Assembly: GCF_025860405.1 (NCBI RefSeq)
Contig: NZ_CP063785.1
Span: 558,001 to 622,000, forward strand
DNA length: 64,000 bases
From: Tolypothrix sp. PCC 7712
GTDB lineage: Bacteria; Cyanobacteriota; Cyanobacteriia; Cyanobacteriales; Nostocaceae
Direction of reading: 5' to 3'
The notes under the pieces were generated by a model. That model worked only from the letters and a program-made list of their open reading frames with translations, did not search any database and was not told where the DNA came from. Shown piece after piece: positions 19,027-27,554 of the stretch. The translations under genes and the position numbers were made by a program. The stretch's first letter is position 1; every line of letters starts with the position of its first letter.

Positions 19027-21192
19027 TCAACCCTGCGACTTAGGCAAATAGCGAATCACTTCTGCAACTGACCAAGCTTGTGCGATCGCCCCTTTGGGTA
19101 TGTGGGGTTCATCGCCATCAAAAATTTCGGAAATGGAGCCTAGACAAGCATCAGAGGAGAAGTGTTTCAATAGGGGTTGCCAATCAAAAGGCGGTGCGGT
19201 TTCTGGGTAAAAACGTTGCCAAGAACGGATAAACGGGCCAATGAGCCAACTCCAAACAGTACCTTGATGGTAAGCGCGATCGCGTTGTTCTGGAGTTCCT
19301 TGATATTTGCCAATATATTGCGGATCGCTAGGAGCGAGACTCCGCAATCCATAGGGAGTGAGTAAACTGGAAGCTGCTAGCGCCAATACCTCACGCCCTT
19401 GTTGTTGTGAAAACCCACAATGATGTAAAGACAGCGCTAAAACGGCGTTTGGTCTAATTTGAGAATTACGGCCATCGTCTAGTTCTATAGTGTCGTATAA
19501 ATAGCTGAGTTTGGGATTCCAAAACTTTTGCAGAGAATTTTTTACTTGTTGCGCTTGCTGGGCGTAACGTTGCGCTTGCTTTGCTAAACGTTCGGAAGAA
19601 TTGCCATTGGGGATTTGGCTCAAGCGTTCTGCCCACTTACTCAACCAACATAAAGCAGAGTACCACAGAGCATTAATTTCCACAGGTTTACCTAGCCGGG
19701 GAGTCACAGGTTCGCCGCCTACTACCGCATCCATCCAAGTCAAGGCGACACCACAGGCTTCCCAACCCACTAGCCCATCAGTAGCATCAACATGGATATT
19801 GTAGCGAGTGCCACCGACAAATGCTTTGTGAATTTGCTGCACTACAGGAAATTGTTCTGCCAAAAACTCCCAATCTTCAGTAGCTTCTAAATATAAACCT
19901 AGAGTTTCAATCCACAACAGTGCCGCATCAATACTGTTGTAAAAAGGCTCACCACCAACATCGGGAAAGGCATTAGGAATTAAACCTTGGTGACAATAAT
20001 AACCAAAAGTCCGTAATAGTCCCTTCGCTAGTTCAAAGCGTTTGGGAACTAGTGCCAACCCTGGTAAAGCCAGCAAAGTATCCCGCCCCCAGTCATTGAA
20101 CCAGTGATAACCTGCAATCACCGTAGGGCCAGCTATGGAAGCGCGATAGACAATAAATTGATCGCTGGCTTTTAATAGTTGTTGCAGAATGGGGCATGGG
20201 GCATGGGGCATTGGGCATTGGTAATTGGTAATTGGTAATGGGTGATGGGTAATTGATACGTCCTCATCTCCCTCATCTCCCTCATCCCAGCCGAAAATCT
20301 GGGAAAGTCTTTCTTGTTCTGCCTCAATCGCTTCTATAAAAGTCTCGTCAGTGAGAGGGGCTAATTTTAAATCGGGGAAGCCTAATCTTACTTCTAAGGT
20401 GACACAATCTCCGGGTTGGAGAGTCACTGTTAAGTAACCAGGGCTATAAAGGTCTTCGCGATCGCCTAATCCGCGTTTGGTTTCTTCTAACAGGCGGTAA
20501 TTCCAGTACCACACCGCGTCAGCTTGATACTCTCCTTGTGTCCAACGCAAATGCCAAGGTGTACCAAATTTTCCAGCCACGATTGCTTGCAAGCAAACTT
20601 GTTGGGGTAACAAGATTTGTGAGAAGTGTAATTCTGGAGAAGCAGTTTGCTGATAATGAAAGTCGCGATCGCCTATCAGCAAGCGTAGCCTTAAAAGACC
20701 TTCTTCCCGGCCTTCATAGCGATACTGGATTAACAGACGATGGCATAAGGTGGGGGATGAGGCGGATTGAAGAGAATTTTCCCCCATGCTTGTAGAGACG
20801 CGATTCATCGCGTCTTTAATCGCGTCTCTACCCTGCTCCCCTGCTCTTGCCTCTAACCCATAGGGCATGATTAACTGTCTACTGAGTTGCCAATTATCTT
20901 GGCCCCAAACCCATTTTGGTACTGGGTTAAGCTCAAAGGCACGCAGCAGTTGGTAGCCTGTTGGTTCAATTCGTCCACTGTCCCAGTAATTTGTCCCTAA
21001 GGGTACAACTTTCCCTTCGACTTCCAAACTAGCTTCGAGGTGCGAAAGTAGCAGGGTACGACCGGAAGGGGGATTTGTCGCGGCAAAAAACCAACCATGA
21101 TAGGTACGTGTACGGATATCCGAAACCGTTCCACTAGCAAAACTACCCAAACCATTAGTCAGTAACCATTCTCTTGTATCTAAATTAGCCAT
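19027..21192 (-). CDS. Glycogen-debranching-type amylo-alpha-1,6-glucosidase
   Basis: The N-terminal beta domain starts REWLLTNGLGSFASGTVSD (residues 7-25) and the C-terminal (alpha/alpha)6 barrel shows NDWGRDTLLALPGL, VGWEACGVALTWMDA and YHQGTVWSWLIGPF, as in archaeal-type debranching enzymes (GH133). It would hydrolyse alpha-1,6 branch stubs of glycogen. At least two repeat insertions are read in frame: residues from DAIKDAMNRVST (DNA 20792-20831) and from GDEGDEDVSITHHPLPITNY to PCPI (DNA about 20188-20289), both at probable surface loops between conserved blocks. The open frame is intact despite them. Divergent from the 2-Cys peroxiredoxin gene. Confidence 0.88.
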   Translation of the reverse strand: MANLDTREWLLTNGLGSFASGTVSDIRTRTYHGWFFAATNPPSGRTLLLSHLEASLEVEGKVVPLGTNYWDSGRIEPTGYQLLRAFELNPVPKWVWGQDNWQLSRQLIMPYGLEARAGEQGRDAIKDAMNRVSTSMGENSLQSASSPTLCHRLLIQYRYEGREEGLLRLRLLIGDRDFHYQQTASPELHFSQILLPQQVCLQAIVAGKFGTPWHLRWTQGEYQADAVWYWNYRLLEETKRGLGDREDLYSPGYLTVTLQPGDCVTLEVRLGFPDLKLAPLTDETFIEAIEAEQERLSQIFGWDEGDEGDEDVSITHHPLPITNYQCPMPHAPCPILQQLLKASDQFIVYRASIAGPTVIAGYHWFNDWGRDTLLALPGLALVPKRFELAKGLLRTFGYYCHQGLIPNAFPDVGGEPFYNSIDAALLWIETLGLYLEATEDWEFLAEQFPVVQQIHKAFVGGTRYNIHVDATDGLVGWEACGVALTWMDAVVGGEPVTPRLGKPVEINALWYSALCWLSKWAERLSQIPNGNSSERLAKQAQRYAQQAQQVKNSLQKFWNPKLSYLYDTIELDDGRNSQIRPNAVLALSLHHCGFSQQQGREVLALAASSLLTPYGLRSLAPSDPQYIGKYQGTPEQRDRAYHQGTVWSWLIGPFIRSWQRFYPETAPPFDWQPLLKHFSSDACLGSISEIFDGDEPHIPKGAIAQAWSVAEVIRYLPKSQG

Positions 21193-21207
21193 TTGCTACT
21201 CAAAATC

Positions 21208-21232
21208 GTTATGACTATGATATAGTCGTAAC
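21208..21232. promoter_or_regulatory. Near-palindromic operator candidate before 2-Cys Prx
   Basis: The 25-bp site reads GTTATGACTAT, GAT... with the inverse ATAGTCGTAAC: arms 21208-21218 and 21222-21232 match at ten of eleven positions around a 3-base centre. It lies in the 138-bp gap between the divergent debranching-enzyme gene and the peroxiredoxin gene, 98 bp before the latter. The inverted TTATGACTA/TAGTCGTAA shape resembles binding sites of dimeric regulators such as the Fur/PerR class. FurC (PerR) is reported to act on the 2-Cys Prx gene in Anabaena, but the link here is inference. Confidence 0.45.
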
Positions 21233-21330
21233 AGATCGTAATTAAACTGTGAGAGCGTGGATGGGTGAGTTTTACCTGACCCGAATTCCAACGCTAGTAA
21301 ATAAATATAAGTTGAAGGAGAATTAGGTTC

Positions 21331-21942
21331 ATGTCCCTCACTTACGGAACAGAAGGATGGCTTCGCGTTGGTCAACAGGCTCCAGACTTTACAGCAACAG
21401 CTGTAGTGGATCAAGAATTTAAGACAATCAAGCTTTCCGACTATCGCGGTAAGTATGTAGTTTTATTCTTTTATCCCTTAGACTTTACCTTTGTTTGCCC
21501 CACTGAAATCACAGCATTTAGCGATCGCTACGAAGAATTCAAGAAACTTAACACCGAAATTTTGGGTGTTTCCGTTGATAGCGAATTCTCTCACTTGGCT
21601 TGGATTCAGACTGACCGCAAATCTGGTGGTGTAGGCGACTTAAATTATCCTTTAGTTGCTGACATCAAAAAAGAGGTAAGCGCTGCTTATAACGTACTCG
21701 ACCCAGCAGCAGGTATTGCTTTACGCGGTTTATTCATCATTGATAAAGATGGTGTGATCCAGCACGCTACCATTAACAACCTAGCTTTTGGTCGTAGCGT
21801 TGATGAAACCTTACGGACATTGCAAGCGATTCAGTATGTCCAATCTCACCCCGATGAAGTTTGCCCTGCTGGTTGGCAACCTGGTGACAAGACTATGAAT
21901 CCCGACCCCGTGAAATCTAAAGTTTACTTCTCTGCTGTCTAG
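21331..21942 (+). CDS. Typical 2-Cys peroxiredoxin
   Basis: This enzyme reduces hydrogen peroxide and organic peroxides with electrons from thioredoxin. The peroxidatic cysteine is in [13 protein letters not shown] (near residue 56) and the resolving cysteine in [10 protein letters not shown] (near 178). Length 203 is typical. The residues [10 protein letters not shown] match the GGLG-type insertion tied to sensitivity to overoxidation (here GGVG), and the C-terminal tail lacks a clear YF motif. AAGGAG lies nine bases before the ATG. The reducing route would include ferredoxin-thioredoxin reductase, whose catalytic chain is encoded 12 kb upstream. Confidence 0.96.
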   Translation: MSLTYGTEGWLRVGQQAPDFTATAVVDQEFKTIKLSDYRGKYVVLFFYPLDFTFVCPTEITAFSDRYEEFKKLNTEILGVSVDSEFSHLAWIQTDRKSGGVGDLNYPLVADIKKEVSAAYNVLDPAAGIALRGLFIIDKDGVIQHATINNLAFGRSVDETLRTLQAIQYVQSHPDEVCPAGWQPGDKTMNPDPVKSKVYFSAV

Positions 21943-22108
21943 TAGTTTGCCAAGGAAGCCGGGGGAAAGGGTAAGGGGAAAAAAGGAAAAAATTTTCACC
22001 CCCTTTTACTCACCTAAACCCAGCAAATTAGGCTTGCCATCTGACTAGATTTCTCTTGCCAGAAAACTGCAAAGCAGTATACTGGATTTAAGAGCAGTAT
22101 CAATTATT

Positions 22109-22181
22109 ACCACAGATAACCACAGATGAACACAGATAAACATTAATCCGTGTCAACTTCAGTGCCAATCTGTGGTTTTTT
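22109..22181 (+). terminator. Terminator-like hairpin of the ACCACAGAT repeat class
   Basis: ACCACAGAT (22109-22117) pairs with ATCTGTGGT (22168-22176) and is followed by a run of T (22175-22181). It follows the 2-Cys peroxiredoxin gene by about 170 bases. A related palindrome is at 52535-52609, so this is a dispersed repeat that may serve as terminator. Confidence 0.6.
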
Positions 22182-22330
22182 CATGTTTTAGGATGGAATT
22201 AGAGTATTGGGCATGGGGGATTGGGCATAGGGCATGGACTATTTTTATATTTAACTCTCTCATCCCTTTTGACCTTTGACCCTTGACTTTTGACTCTGGA
22301 CTCTGGACTTTAAATTATCAAAGATAAAAT
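22182..22330. repeat. TTGACCC/TTGGGCA-type heptamer repeats
   Basis: The upstream region of the next gene carries GGGCATG units (22207-22235) and heptamers of TTTGACC, CTTGACT, CTGGACT type (22268-22312). No promoter elements can be separated from the repeats. Confidence 0.6.
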
Positions 22331-22864
22331 ATGCTAACTTCAACAGATTTTAGCGGCTTATTCAATGAGCGCTTCTTCCACAATTTTCTGCCAATTCCTG
22401 CTATCTATGAACTACGATTAGATGTGGGAACGCCAGATTTTCAACTGCCAGATATTACAAATGGTACTTTGCTGAAGCTTTCAAATTACAGAGGCAAACA
22501 ACCAGTTTTATTGGCGTTTACCAGAATATTTACAGAAAAACAATATTGTCCTTTTTGCTATCCTCACATCAAATCTTTGAATGAAAACTACGAAGAATTT
22601 CAAAAGCGTGGGATAGAAGTTTTGATGATTACGAGTACAGATGAAAGGCAGAGTCAAATTGTTGTCAGAGATTTAGGCTTAAAAATGCCGTTATTGAGTG
22701 ACCCTGCTTGTAAAGTATTTCGGCGCTATCGAGTAGGACAAGCTCTAGGAGCACCTTTACCTGCACAGTTTGTATTAGATAAAGACGGAAAACTCCGTTA
22801 TTATCATTTATTTTCTTTTTTGGATCATAATGCCAGTGTAGAAACACTATTAGCTAAATTTTAG
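22331..22864 (+). CDS. Peroxiredoxin-like (AhpC/TSA) protein
   Basis: The thioredoxin-like fold is visible in DVGTPDFQLPDI, KLSNYRGKQPVLLAF and the active-site segment KQYCPFCYPHIKSL with a Cys-x2-Cys pair (CPFC). Downstream FVLDKDGKLRYYH is typical of the AhpC/TSA superfamily. The CxxC arrangement differs from the FVCPTE of typical 2-Cys enzymes and is nearer PrxQ-like or Prx-like2 proteins, so the substrate is not certain. It lies 389 bases after the 2-Cys peroxiredoxin gene on the same strand. Confidence 0.8.
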   Translation: MLTSTDFSGLFNERFFHNFLPIPAIYELRLDVGTPDFQLPDITNGTLLKLSNYRGKQPVLLAFTRIFTEKQYCPFCYPHIKSLNENYEEFQKRGIEVLMITSTDERQSQIVVRDLGLKMPLLSDPACKVFRRYRVGQALGAPLPAQFVLDKDGKLRYYHLFSFLDHNASVETLLAKF

Positions 22865-23008
22865 CTGTTTAGTAGTTTGATAAACTTTACCAAAAAATTC
22901 CCAGGTGACAGTTTAGATAAACTCTAATTGTCTTAATTACGAATTACGAATTGCTTTAATGTAGAAAATTGGCATTGATTAATTTATCAAAAGTCATGAG
23001 GTTTGCTT

Positions 23009-23674
23009 ATGTTGACACTTTATCATGCACCGCTTTCTCCTAACTCGCGCCGAGTTTGGATTACATTGATAGAAAAAGGGCTAGAGTTTGAACTAGTAGA
23101 AATCAAACTCAATGGAGAGCAATTTAAACCAGATTTTTTAGAAATTAGCCCTTTTCACCATATTCCAGCTTTAGTAGATGGCGACTTTAAAGTAATCGAA
23201 TCATTGGCGATTCTAGATTATTTAGAAGCAAAATATCCCAATCCGGTGATGCTACCTGAAGATCCAAAAGATTTAGCGATCGCACGGATGGTACAACTGG
23301 TAACTGTCAATGAACTTTTGCCACCAACTACCACGTTTTTACCTCAGTTTCTAGGCTTACCCCCAGGAGATCCAGAAAAAATCCGGCAGTCAGAGGAAAA
23401 AATTTCTGTAGTACTTAAGTTCTTTGAGAGTTTATTAGACGATCGCCCTTACTTTGGTAGTAACAACCTGACCTTAGCAGAGGTTGTGGCTGGAACTGTA
23501 GTATATGTATTGCCTAAAGTGGGCATATCTTTAATTGATTATCCCAAATTAAGTGCTTGGAGCGATCGCTTAATAGCACGTCCATCGTGGCAAGCTACTC
23601 AAATTACTCCAGAGATGATCAAAGATTTTCGAGCTGTTTTAGAGGCAAGAAAGGCACAGCAAGCTACAAGCTAG
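23009..23674 (+). CDS. Glutathione S-transferase
   Basis: The N-terminal thioredoxin-like domain begins MLTLYHAPLSPNSRRVWITL with the catalytic-site Ser in SPNSRRV and the glutathione-binding HIPALVDGDFKVIESLAILDY. The C-terminal helical domain includes ERPYFGSN-like DDRPYFGSNNLTLAEVV. ATG at 23009 is chosen over the TTG two codons earlier; TGAGG lies before it. It is the third thiol-redox gene in a row after the two peroxiredoxins, which suggests a shared role in oxidant or electrophile handling. Confidence 0.92.
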   Translation: MLTLYHAPLSPNSRRVWITLIEKGLEFELVEIKLNGEQFKPDFLEISPFHHIPALVDGDFKVIESLAILDYLEAKYPNPVMLPEDPKDLAIARMVQLVTVNELLPPTTTFLPQFLGLPPGDPEKIRQSEEKISVVLKFFESLLDDRPYFGSNNLTLAEVVAGTVVYVLPKVGISLIDYPKLSAWSDRLIARPSWQATQITPEMIKDFRAVLEARKAQQATS

Positions 23675-23787
23675 CACTGCTACCTTATAATTTAAAATTC
23701 AAAATTACGTTTAATGTGAATTAAGCGGTCAGGATTTCAAGCCTATTTATGTTTCTTAACATATGTTTGCTTTCATTCCACCGACTT

Positions 23788-23887
23788 ATACCAATTCAAA
23801 TACTGTTTGCGACACATCAATATATTTTAGAGGTCACGGCATTGCCGTGCCCCTACAACCTGTCGCATTCTTGTTTCCAATTGGTAT
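23788..23887. repeat. Palindromic element with ATACCAATT ends (empty copy)
   Basis: ATACCAATT (23788-23796) and AATTGGTAT (23879-23887) bound a 100-bp element with a central palindrome GTCACGGCATTGCCGTGCC. Relatives at 28912-29214 and 49920-50292 carry a second element inserted at this central GGCATTGCC position, so this copy shows the uninterrupted form. It lies after the GST gene, before a convergent gene. Confidence 0.8.
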
Positions 23888-23944
23888 TACTTATTTTTTT
23901 GCTTTTTTCAACTCAGCTTCTCTGAGTCTTTTTGTGCTTTTAAT

Positions 23945-24352
23945 CTAAAGTTCAGTATATATTCGTGTCTGAATATTTAAAGCCTCTATCAATGCGTTGA
24001 GCGAAATTCCACGCAGATTTGCTAATTCTATTAAATTATTGAGATATTCGGCTTGGAGTGTTTCTATCTGTTCAGTCAAGCCTAATAACTCTCCATATTC
24101 ATAGCTTGTCAGCGTAGCAGCATCTTTTTTAGCTATTAATCTCTCATGAGATTTTTGAATATCTAAAGGGATGGGTTCACTAATCTCTGCTAATAATTCA
24201 GCTTCGTATTCTAGCTGCTGTTTAATTTGGCGTTGTCTTTGCAGTGCTAGAACTTGAGATACAAAGTTATCTAAATCTTGCTGGTTTAATTGCTCAACAG
24301 CTTTGAGCAATTGTGCTAATGATAGTTGGATTTCAACTTTCACTGTTGACAT
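23945..24352 (-). CDS. Conserved cyanobacterial hypothetical protein
   Basis: The 135-residue sequence is almost entirely helical and charged: MSTVKVEIQLSLAQLLKAVE, LNQQDLDNFVSQVLALQ, then TEQIETLQAEYLNNLIELAN and LRGISLNALIEALNIQ. Proteins of this shape, opening with a beta strand and SLxQLL, occur in many copies in filamentous cyanobacteria; no function is known to me. The C-terminal SLNALIEAL could be a helix-turn-helix or ribbon-type motif but is too short to call. No toxin-like partner is next to it. Confidence 0.65.
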   Translation of the reverse strand: MSTVKVEIQLSLAQLLKAVEQLNQQDLDNFVSQVLALQRQRQIKQQLEYEAELLAEISEPIPLDIQKSHERLIAKKDAATLTSYEYGELLGLTEQIETLQAEYLNNLIELANLRGISLNALIEALNIQTRIYTEL

Positions 24353-24588
24353 TTGATGTATTTTGCCACCTAATTTCTAGGTATTCTACCAAGCGAGCTA
24401 TGAAATAGGGTGTTAACAAACTATGAAAAAGCACAACTCCAACCTTTCATGCAAATCTCAGCTGGAGTGTGAGCAAATAATAGCGATCGCTTGGTAGTTA
24501 ATTACTTTCCATCTAACCTGATCATGAGCCAGATAAATTAAGGTCATTTCACTACTGCAATCAACAACAACAAGACCTAGTATCAATC

Positions 24589-24966
24589 TTAACCAAACCA
24601 GTGAGATGGTTCAAAACCAGGTTGGATTTTTTCGCAAAGGTGATGACTAATCCAATCTGATTTATCTTTAAAAATGGTGTAAATACCTTGATGAATCAAA
24701 TTTTGTACATATAGTTGTTGTTCTAAAGGACTACGCGGCAACTTAGACTTAATTAAGTATTCTTTGTCATCTTCAGAAAATGGAATATGTCCCTCAAAAT
24801 TAGAGTAGTAAAGGCAAGGAATACGGTTAAGGACAAATTTAATTAATTCTTGGCGTAAATCAGGAATAGCAAAAGCTTGTTGGTAAGGGTTGTATGGATA
24901 GGTATCCAACACACTTTCAATCTCGCCTTGTACTGATTGCTGTGTTAATTTAACAACTGTTTGCAT
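24589..24966 (-). CDS. Hypothetical protein, weakly ComFB-like
   Basis: This 125-residue protein has a central segment LRQELIKFVLNRIPCLYYSN that resembles the 'LNRLPP.Y' core of late-competence ComFB proteins, which bind cyclic di-AMP in cyanobacteria. It lacks the cysteine cluster usual for that family, so the match is weak. The remainder (EIESVLDTYPYNPYQQAF, LYVQNLIHQGIYTIFKDK) is unremarkable. AGGAG-like sequence (AAGGAGATGAATAG) precedes the start. Its neighbour on the same strand is the helical protein at 23945-24352. Confidence 0.6.
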   Translation of the reverse strand: MQTVVKLTQQSVQGEIESVLDTYPYNPYQQAFAIPDLRQELIKFVLNRIPCLYYSNFEGHIPFSEDDKEYLIKSKLPRSPLEQQLYVQNLIHQGIYTIFKDKSDWISHHLCEKIQPGFEPSHWFG

Positions 24967-25520
24967 AACTATTCATCTCCTTTTTTATCTAGTCAATAAC
25001 TTGTCAGGAATAAAGTTTCTAGGTGGCAAAATTGACAAAATAACCAGCTAGAACTGATTGACATTAAGAGATGCTCTAACCCTGAATAGCAAATTTTATC
25101 TCGGTACAATTATCAAAGCTCTATCCTGTCTATTTTTAGTTAAAACTTATACTCAATGCTGGTATAAATCGTAGAAACAGCATTCAATAAAATGGATAAG
25201 TACCGTGTTTTATCTCTCTAATGTTAATTATCCAAAATTTTTTAGTCTGTATCTGTAAACTACACAAAACGCAGCAAAAGTTCTTGGGGATCAATTATTT
25301 TAGTAACGAAACAGAATTAATTGTTGCTAAAGATTAATCCGTGTAAATGCATGATGGTGTTTACATTACTTATAAATGTTTGCTACAGTTCTAGCTGAAT
25401 TATTGCGATAGTTGAAATAGATGATTGAGAAAATTCCTTGTATTTATTACATAAATTGCCTCTATTAGCTTAAAAAAGTAACATAAGATACTTAAGTAAC
25501 CAGTGTATTCATAGATAAAA
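24967..25520. other. AT-rich intergenic region without recognised features
   Basis: These 554 bases contain no open frame with a plausible start, no tandem array and no strong hairpin that I can see. A loose inverted pair (GTAAATGC near 25344 and GTTTACATTAC near 25360) is present. Two genes on the minus strand flank it, so the upstream part may hold the promoter of the gene at 24589-24966. Confidence 0.4.
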
Positions 25521-26579
25521 TTATTCGGGAGAAAAGTTGAAAAAATTAACATTAGGTAAAGACCTTAGCTGTTGATTAATTTTCACAGCAGCAGTTATTC
25601 CAGACAGCATTGCACCTTCTACAAAATTGCCACCACACCAATCGCCACAACAGATTAAAGGTAGAGGAGTGTTAGCAGATAAAATCGTTTCCTTCCAAGG
25701 ACGACTAACAAAGGCATAGCGCCAGCGATGTACTTGCATCCAGTCAGGAGTTGCTAACCAAGGAATTGTTAAGGTTTGGGCTGTATGTTGCAACATATAC
25801 TCTCCAACTGCATTTAAATCTGCGGATTCTAGATGCTGTTGGGCAAAAACTGCACTACTTTGCACGACAAAGTGTGGCTGTTGAGGATTGGGACGCTTGC
25901 TACTGTCTAAACCAATCCATGCAATATCAGGATCGTCTACAAAAGTTAAAGCTTTCCATTCAGGAAGGGGTTGAGATGTAGAAGGATAACCTGCGATCGC
26001 ACTAATACATGGCTGAAATTCTACAGAACTGAGATGCTCAATAAAGGTAGCATCTAATAAACTGCCACTTAAAGGCGCTAAAAGAGCTAATGCTTGGGGT
26101 GCAGGAATTGCCACCACTAAGGCATTAGCTGTAATTTCCTCGTTACTCGATTCCAGAGTTAACCGCCAGCTATTTTCCGTATAATTTAGGGCAATTACAC
26201 GCTGATTTAGTACAATATCCAACCCTGGAGCAATAAACTTGGCAATAGCGCTCATTCCCTGAGGTGCAACATAACGAGGACTACGGCTTTCGGGTGGAAT
26301 AATGCCAATATCACTTTTGAATTCGTAAACTGTATCTGTCCAAATTTGCAACACATTAGCATTGCATAATAAATCGACAAAACCTTGCAGCAATTCACCT
26401 TTGGGTTTGAGGTAACAAGCACCATGATCTGCTGAAGTTCCTTGTAAGCGACGTGTTGCGAGTCTTCCGCCTAAACCACGAGATTTTTCGACAACTATTA
26501 CCGAATATCCGGCTTTTCTTAACTGCTGGGCGCAGACTAAACCTGCCATCCCTGCACCAATTACTGCAACATCAGTCAT
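25521..26579 (-). CDS. FAD-dependent amine-oxidase/renalase-like protein
   Basis: The dinucleotide-binding motif VIGAGMAGLVCAQQLRKAGY is at residues 5-24, followed by VVEKSRGLGGRLATRR, the second motif of the flavin amine oxidase and renalase group. The C-terminal CGDWCGGNFVEGAMLSGI is the conserved FAD-contact region of the same group. The length of 352 is typical. The substrate is not predictable: cyanobacterial members are usually annotated only as FAD-dependent oxidoreductases. It is divergent from the YaaW gene with a 132-bp gap. Confidence 0.85.
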   Translation of the reverse strand: MTDVAVIGAGMAGLVCAQQLRKAGYSVIVVEKSRGLGGRLATRRLQGTSADHGACYLKPKGELLQGFVDLLCNANVLQIWTDTVYEFKSDIGIIPPESRSPRYVAPQGMSAIAKFIAPGLDIVLNQRVIALNYTENSWRLTLESSNEEITANALVVAIPAPQALALLAPLSGSLLDATFIEHLSSVEFQPCISAIAGYPSTSQPLPEWKALTFVDDPDIAWIGLDSSKRPNPQQPHFVVQSSAVFAQQHLESADLNAVGEYMLQHTAQTLTIPWLATPDWMQVHRWRYAFVSRPWKETILSANTPLPLICCGDWCGGNFVEGAMLSGITAAVKINQQLRSLPNVNFFNFSPE

Positions 26580-26711
26580 TAATTAATCGTCCTTGGTGAG
26601 AAGCCTCATTGGTTATTATCAGATGACAAAGCTATAAAGACTACTAATTGACTGCTGAAAGCTGGTAGTAGAATAAGGTACAGAAAGCAGCACGGAAGGG
26701 AGGAAGGGAAG

Positions 26712-27554
26712 TTGGATGAACTGAGGGCGGCTTTAGAGCTAGCAACTGAAGATGAATTGCAAGACTTAACGGCAATTCTGTTTAGTCGTAAGTTCAATCC
26801 TTTAGACTACGTTCACACACCTGAACCGATTGAAGTTCAAAGCCAAGATAGACAAGCGTGGTTAGATACATTAGAAAATCGTTTTCGCTTTTTGGCTGCA
26901 GATGGGATGACAGTATTACGGGGACGCACCAGCCAGGTAACTTATCGACAAGCGCTAATTCAAGTATGTAAGTATTTAAAAATTCCTTATTCTAGTCAGC
27001 TAGCAACTGTTGATTTAGAAGCAGAAGTATTTTTGCATCTATTAGGGCAAGTATGGAAAAAATTGCCCGAACAGGAAAAGCAAAAATTAACTGTTCGGGT
27101 ACAGCGTCAGCTGATGAAATCGGAATTGAAACAACCCCTACCACTTTTATTACAAAAAGACCCCTTAGGATTAATTTTTAAAGGTGGTAGTGCTTTAGCC
27201 GTGACTTCTGTAATTCAACCATTGGTGCTAAAACAAATTGCTCGCCAATTTGCTACACATTTTGCTACTTATCAAGTAGCCAAAGAAGCAGCAGTGCAAG
27301 GTTCAACAGTAGCAACAGCGCAGTTTCAAAACTATGTTGCTTTGCAAATGGCAAAGCGAGGTATGACTGTGAATGCGGCTCGTTATGGCGCAGTACGTAG
27401 TATCTTCTCGTTTATTGGGCCAGTTATGTGGGCTTGGTTTTTTGCAGATTTAGGATGGAGAGCGATCGCTACTAATTACGGTAGAATCATTCCCACCATC
27501 TTTGCCTTAGCGCAAATTCGTCTCACCCGTACTGAATGTTGGGAGTTAGCTTGA
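26712..27554 (+). CDS. YaaW family protein
   Basis: The start is TTG (LDELRAALELATEDELQDLT), preceded by AGGAAGGGAAG; no ATG is available before the conserved N-terminus. The segment LTAILFSRKFNPLDYV and VTYRQALIQVCKYLKIPYS match the YaaW family, whose members act in stress survival and have no known biochemical activity. The C-terminal half has small hydrophobic stretches (AVTSVIQPLVLKQIA, FSFIGPVMWAWFFADLGW) that could be membrane-associated. The last 19 bases overlap the start of the next gene, suggesting coupled expression. Confidence 0.8.
   Translation: MDELRAALELATEDELQDLTAILFSRKFNPLDYVHTPEPIEVQSQDRQAWLDTLENRFRFLAADGMTVLRGRTSQVTYRQALIQVCKYLKIPYSSQLATVDLEAEVFLHLLGQVWKKLPEQEKQKLTVRVQRQLMKSELKQPLPLLLQKDPLGLIFKGGSALAVTSVIQPLVLKQIARQFATHFATYQVAKEAAVQGSTVATAQFQNYVALQMAKRGMTVNAARYGAVRSIFSFIGPVMWAWFFADLGWRAIATNYGRIIPTIFALAQIRLTRTECWELA

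Noticed and set aside
23763..23948. 61-codon frame downstream of the GST gene
   Set aside because: Falls inside the ATACCAATT-end repeat element and has no supporting start context.
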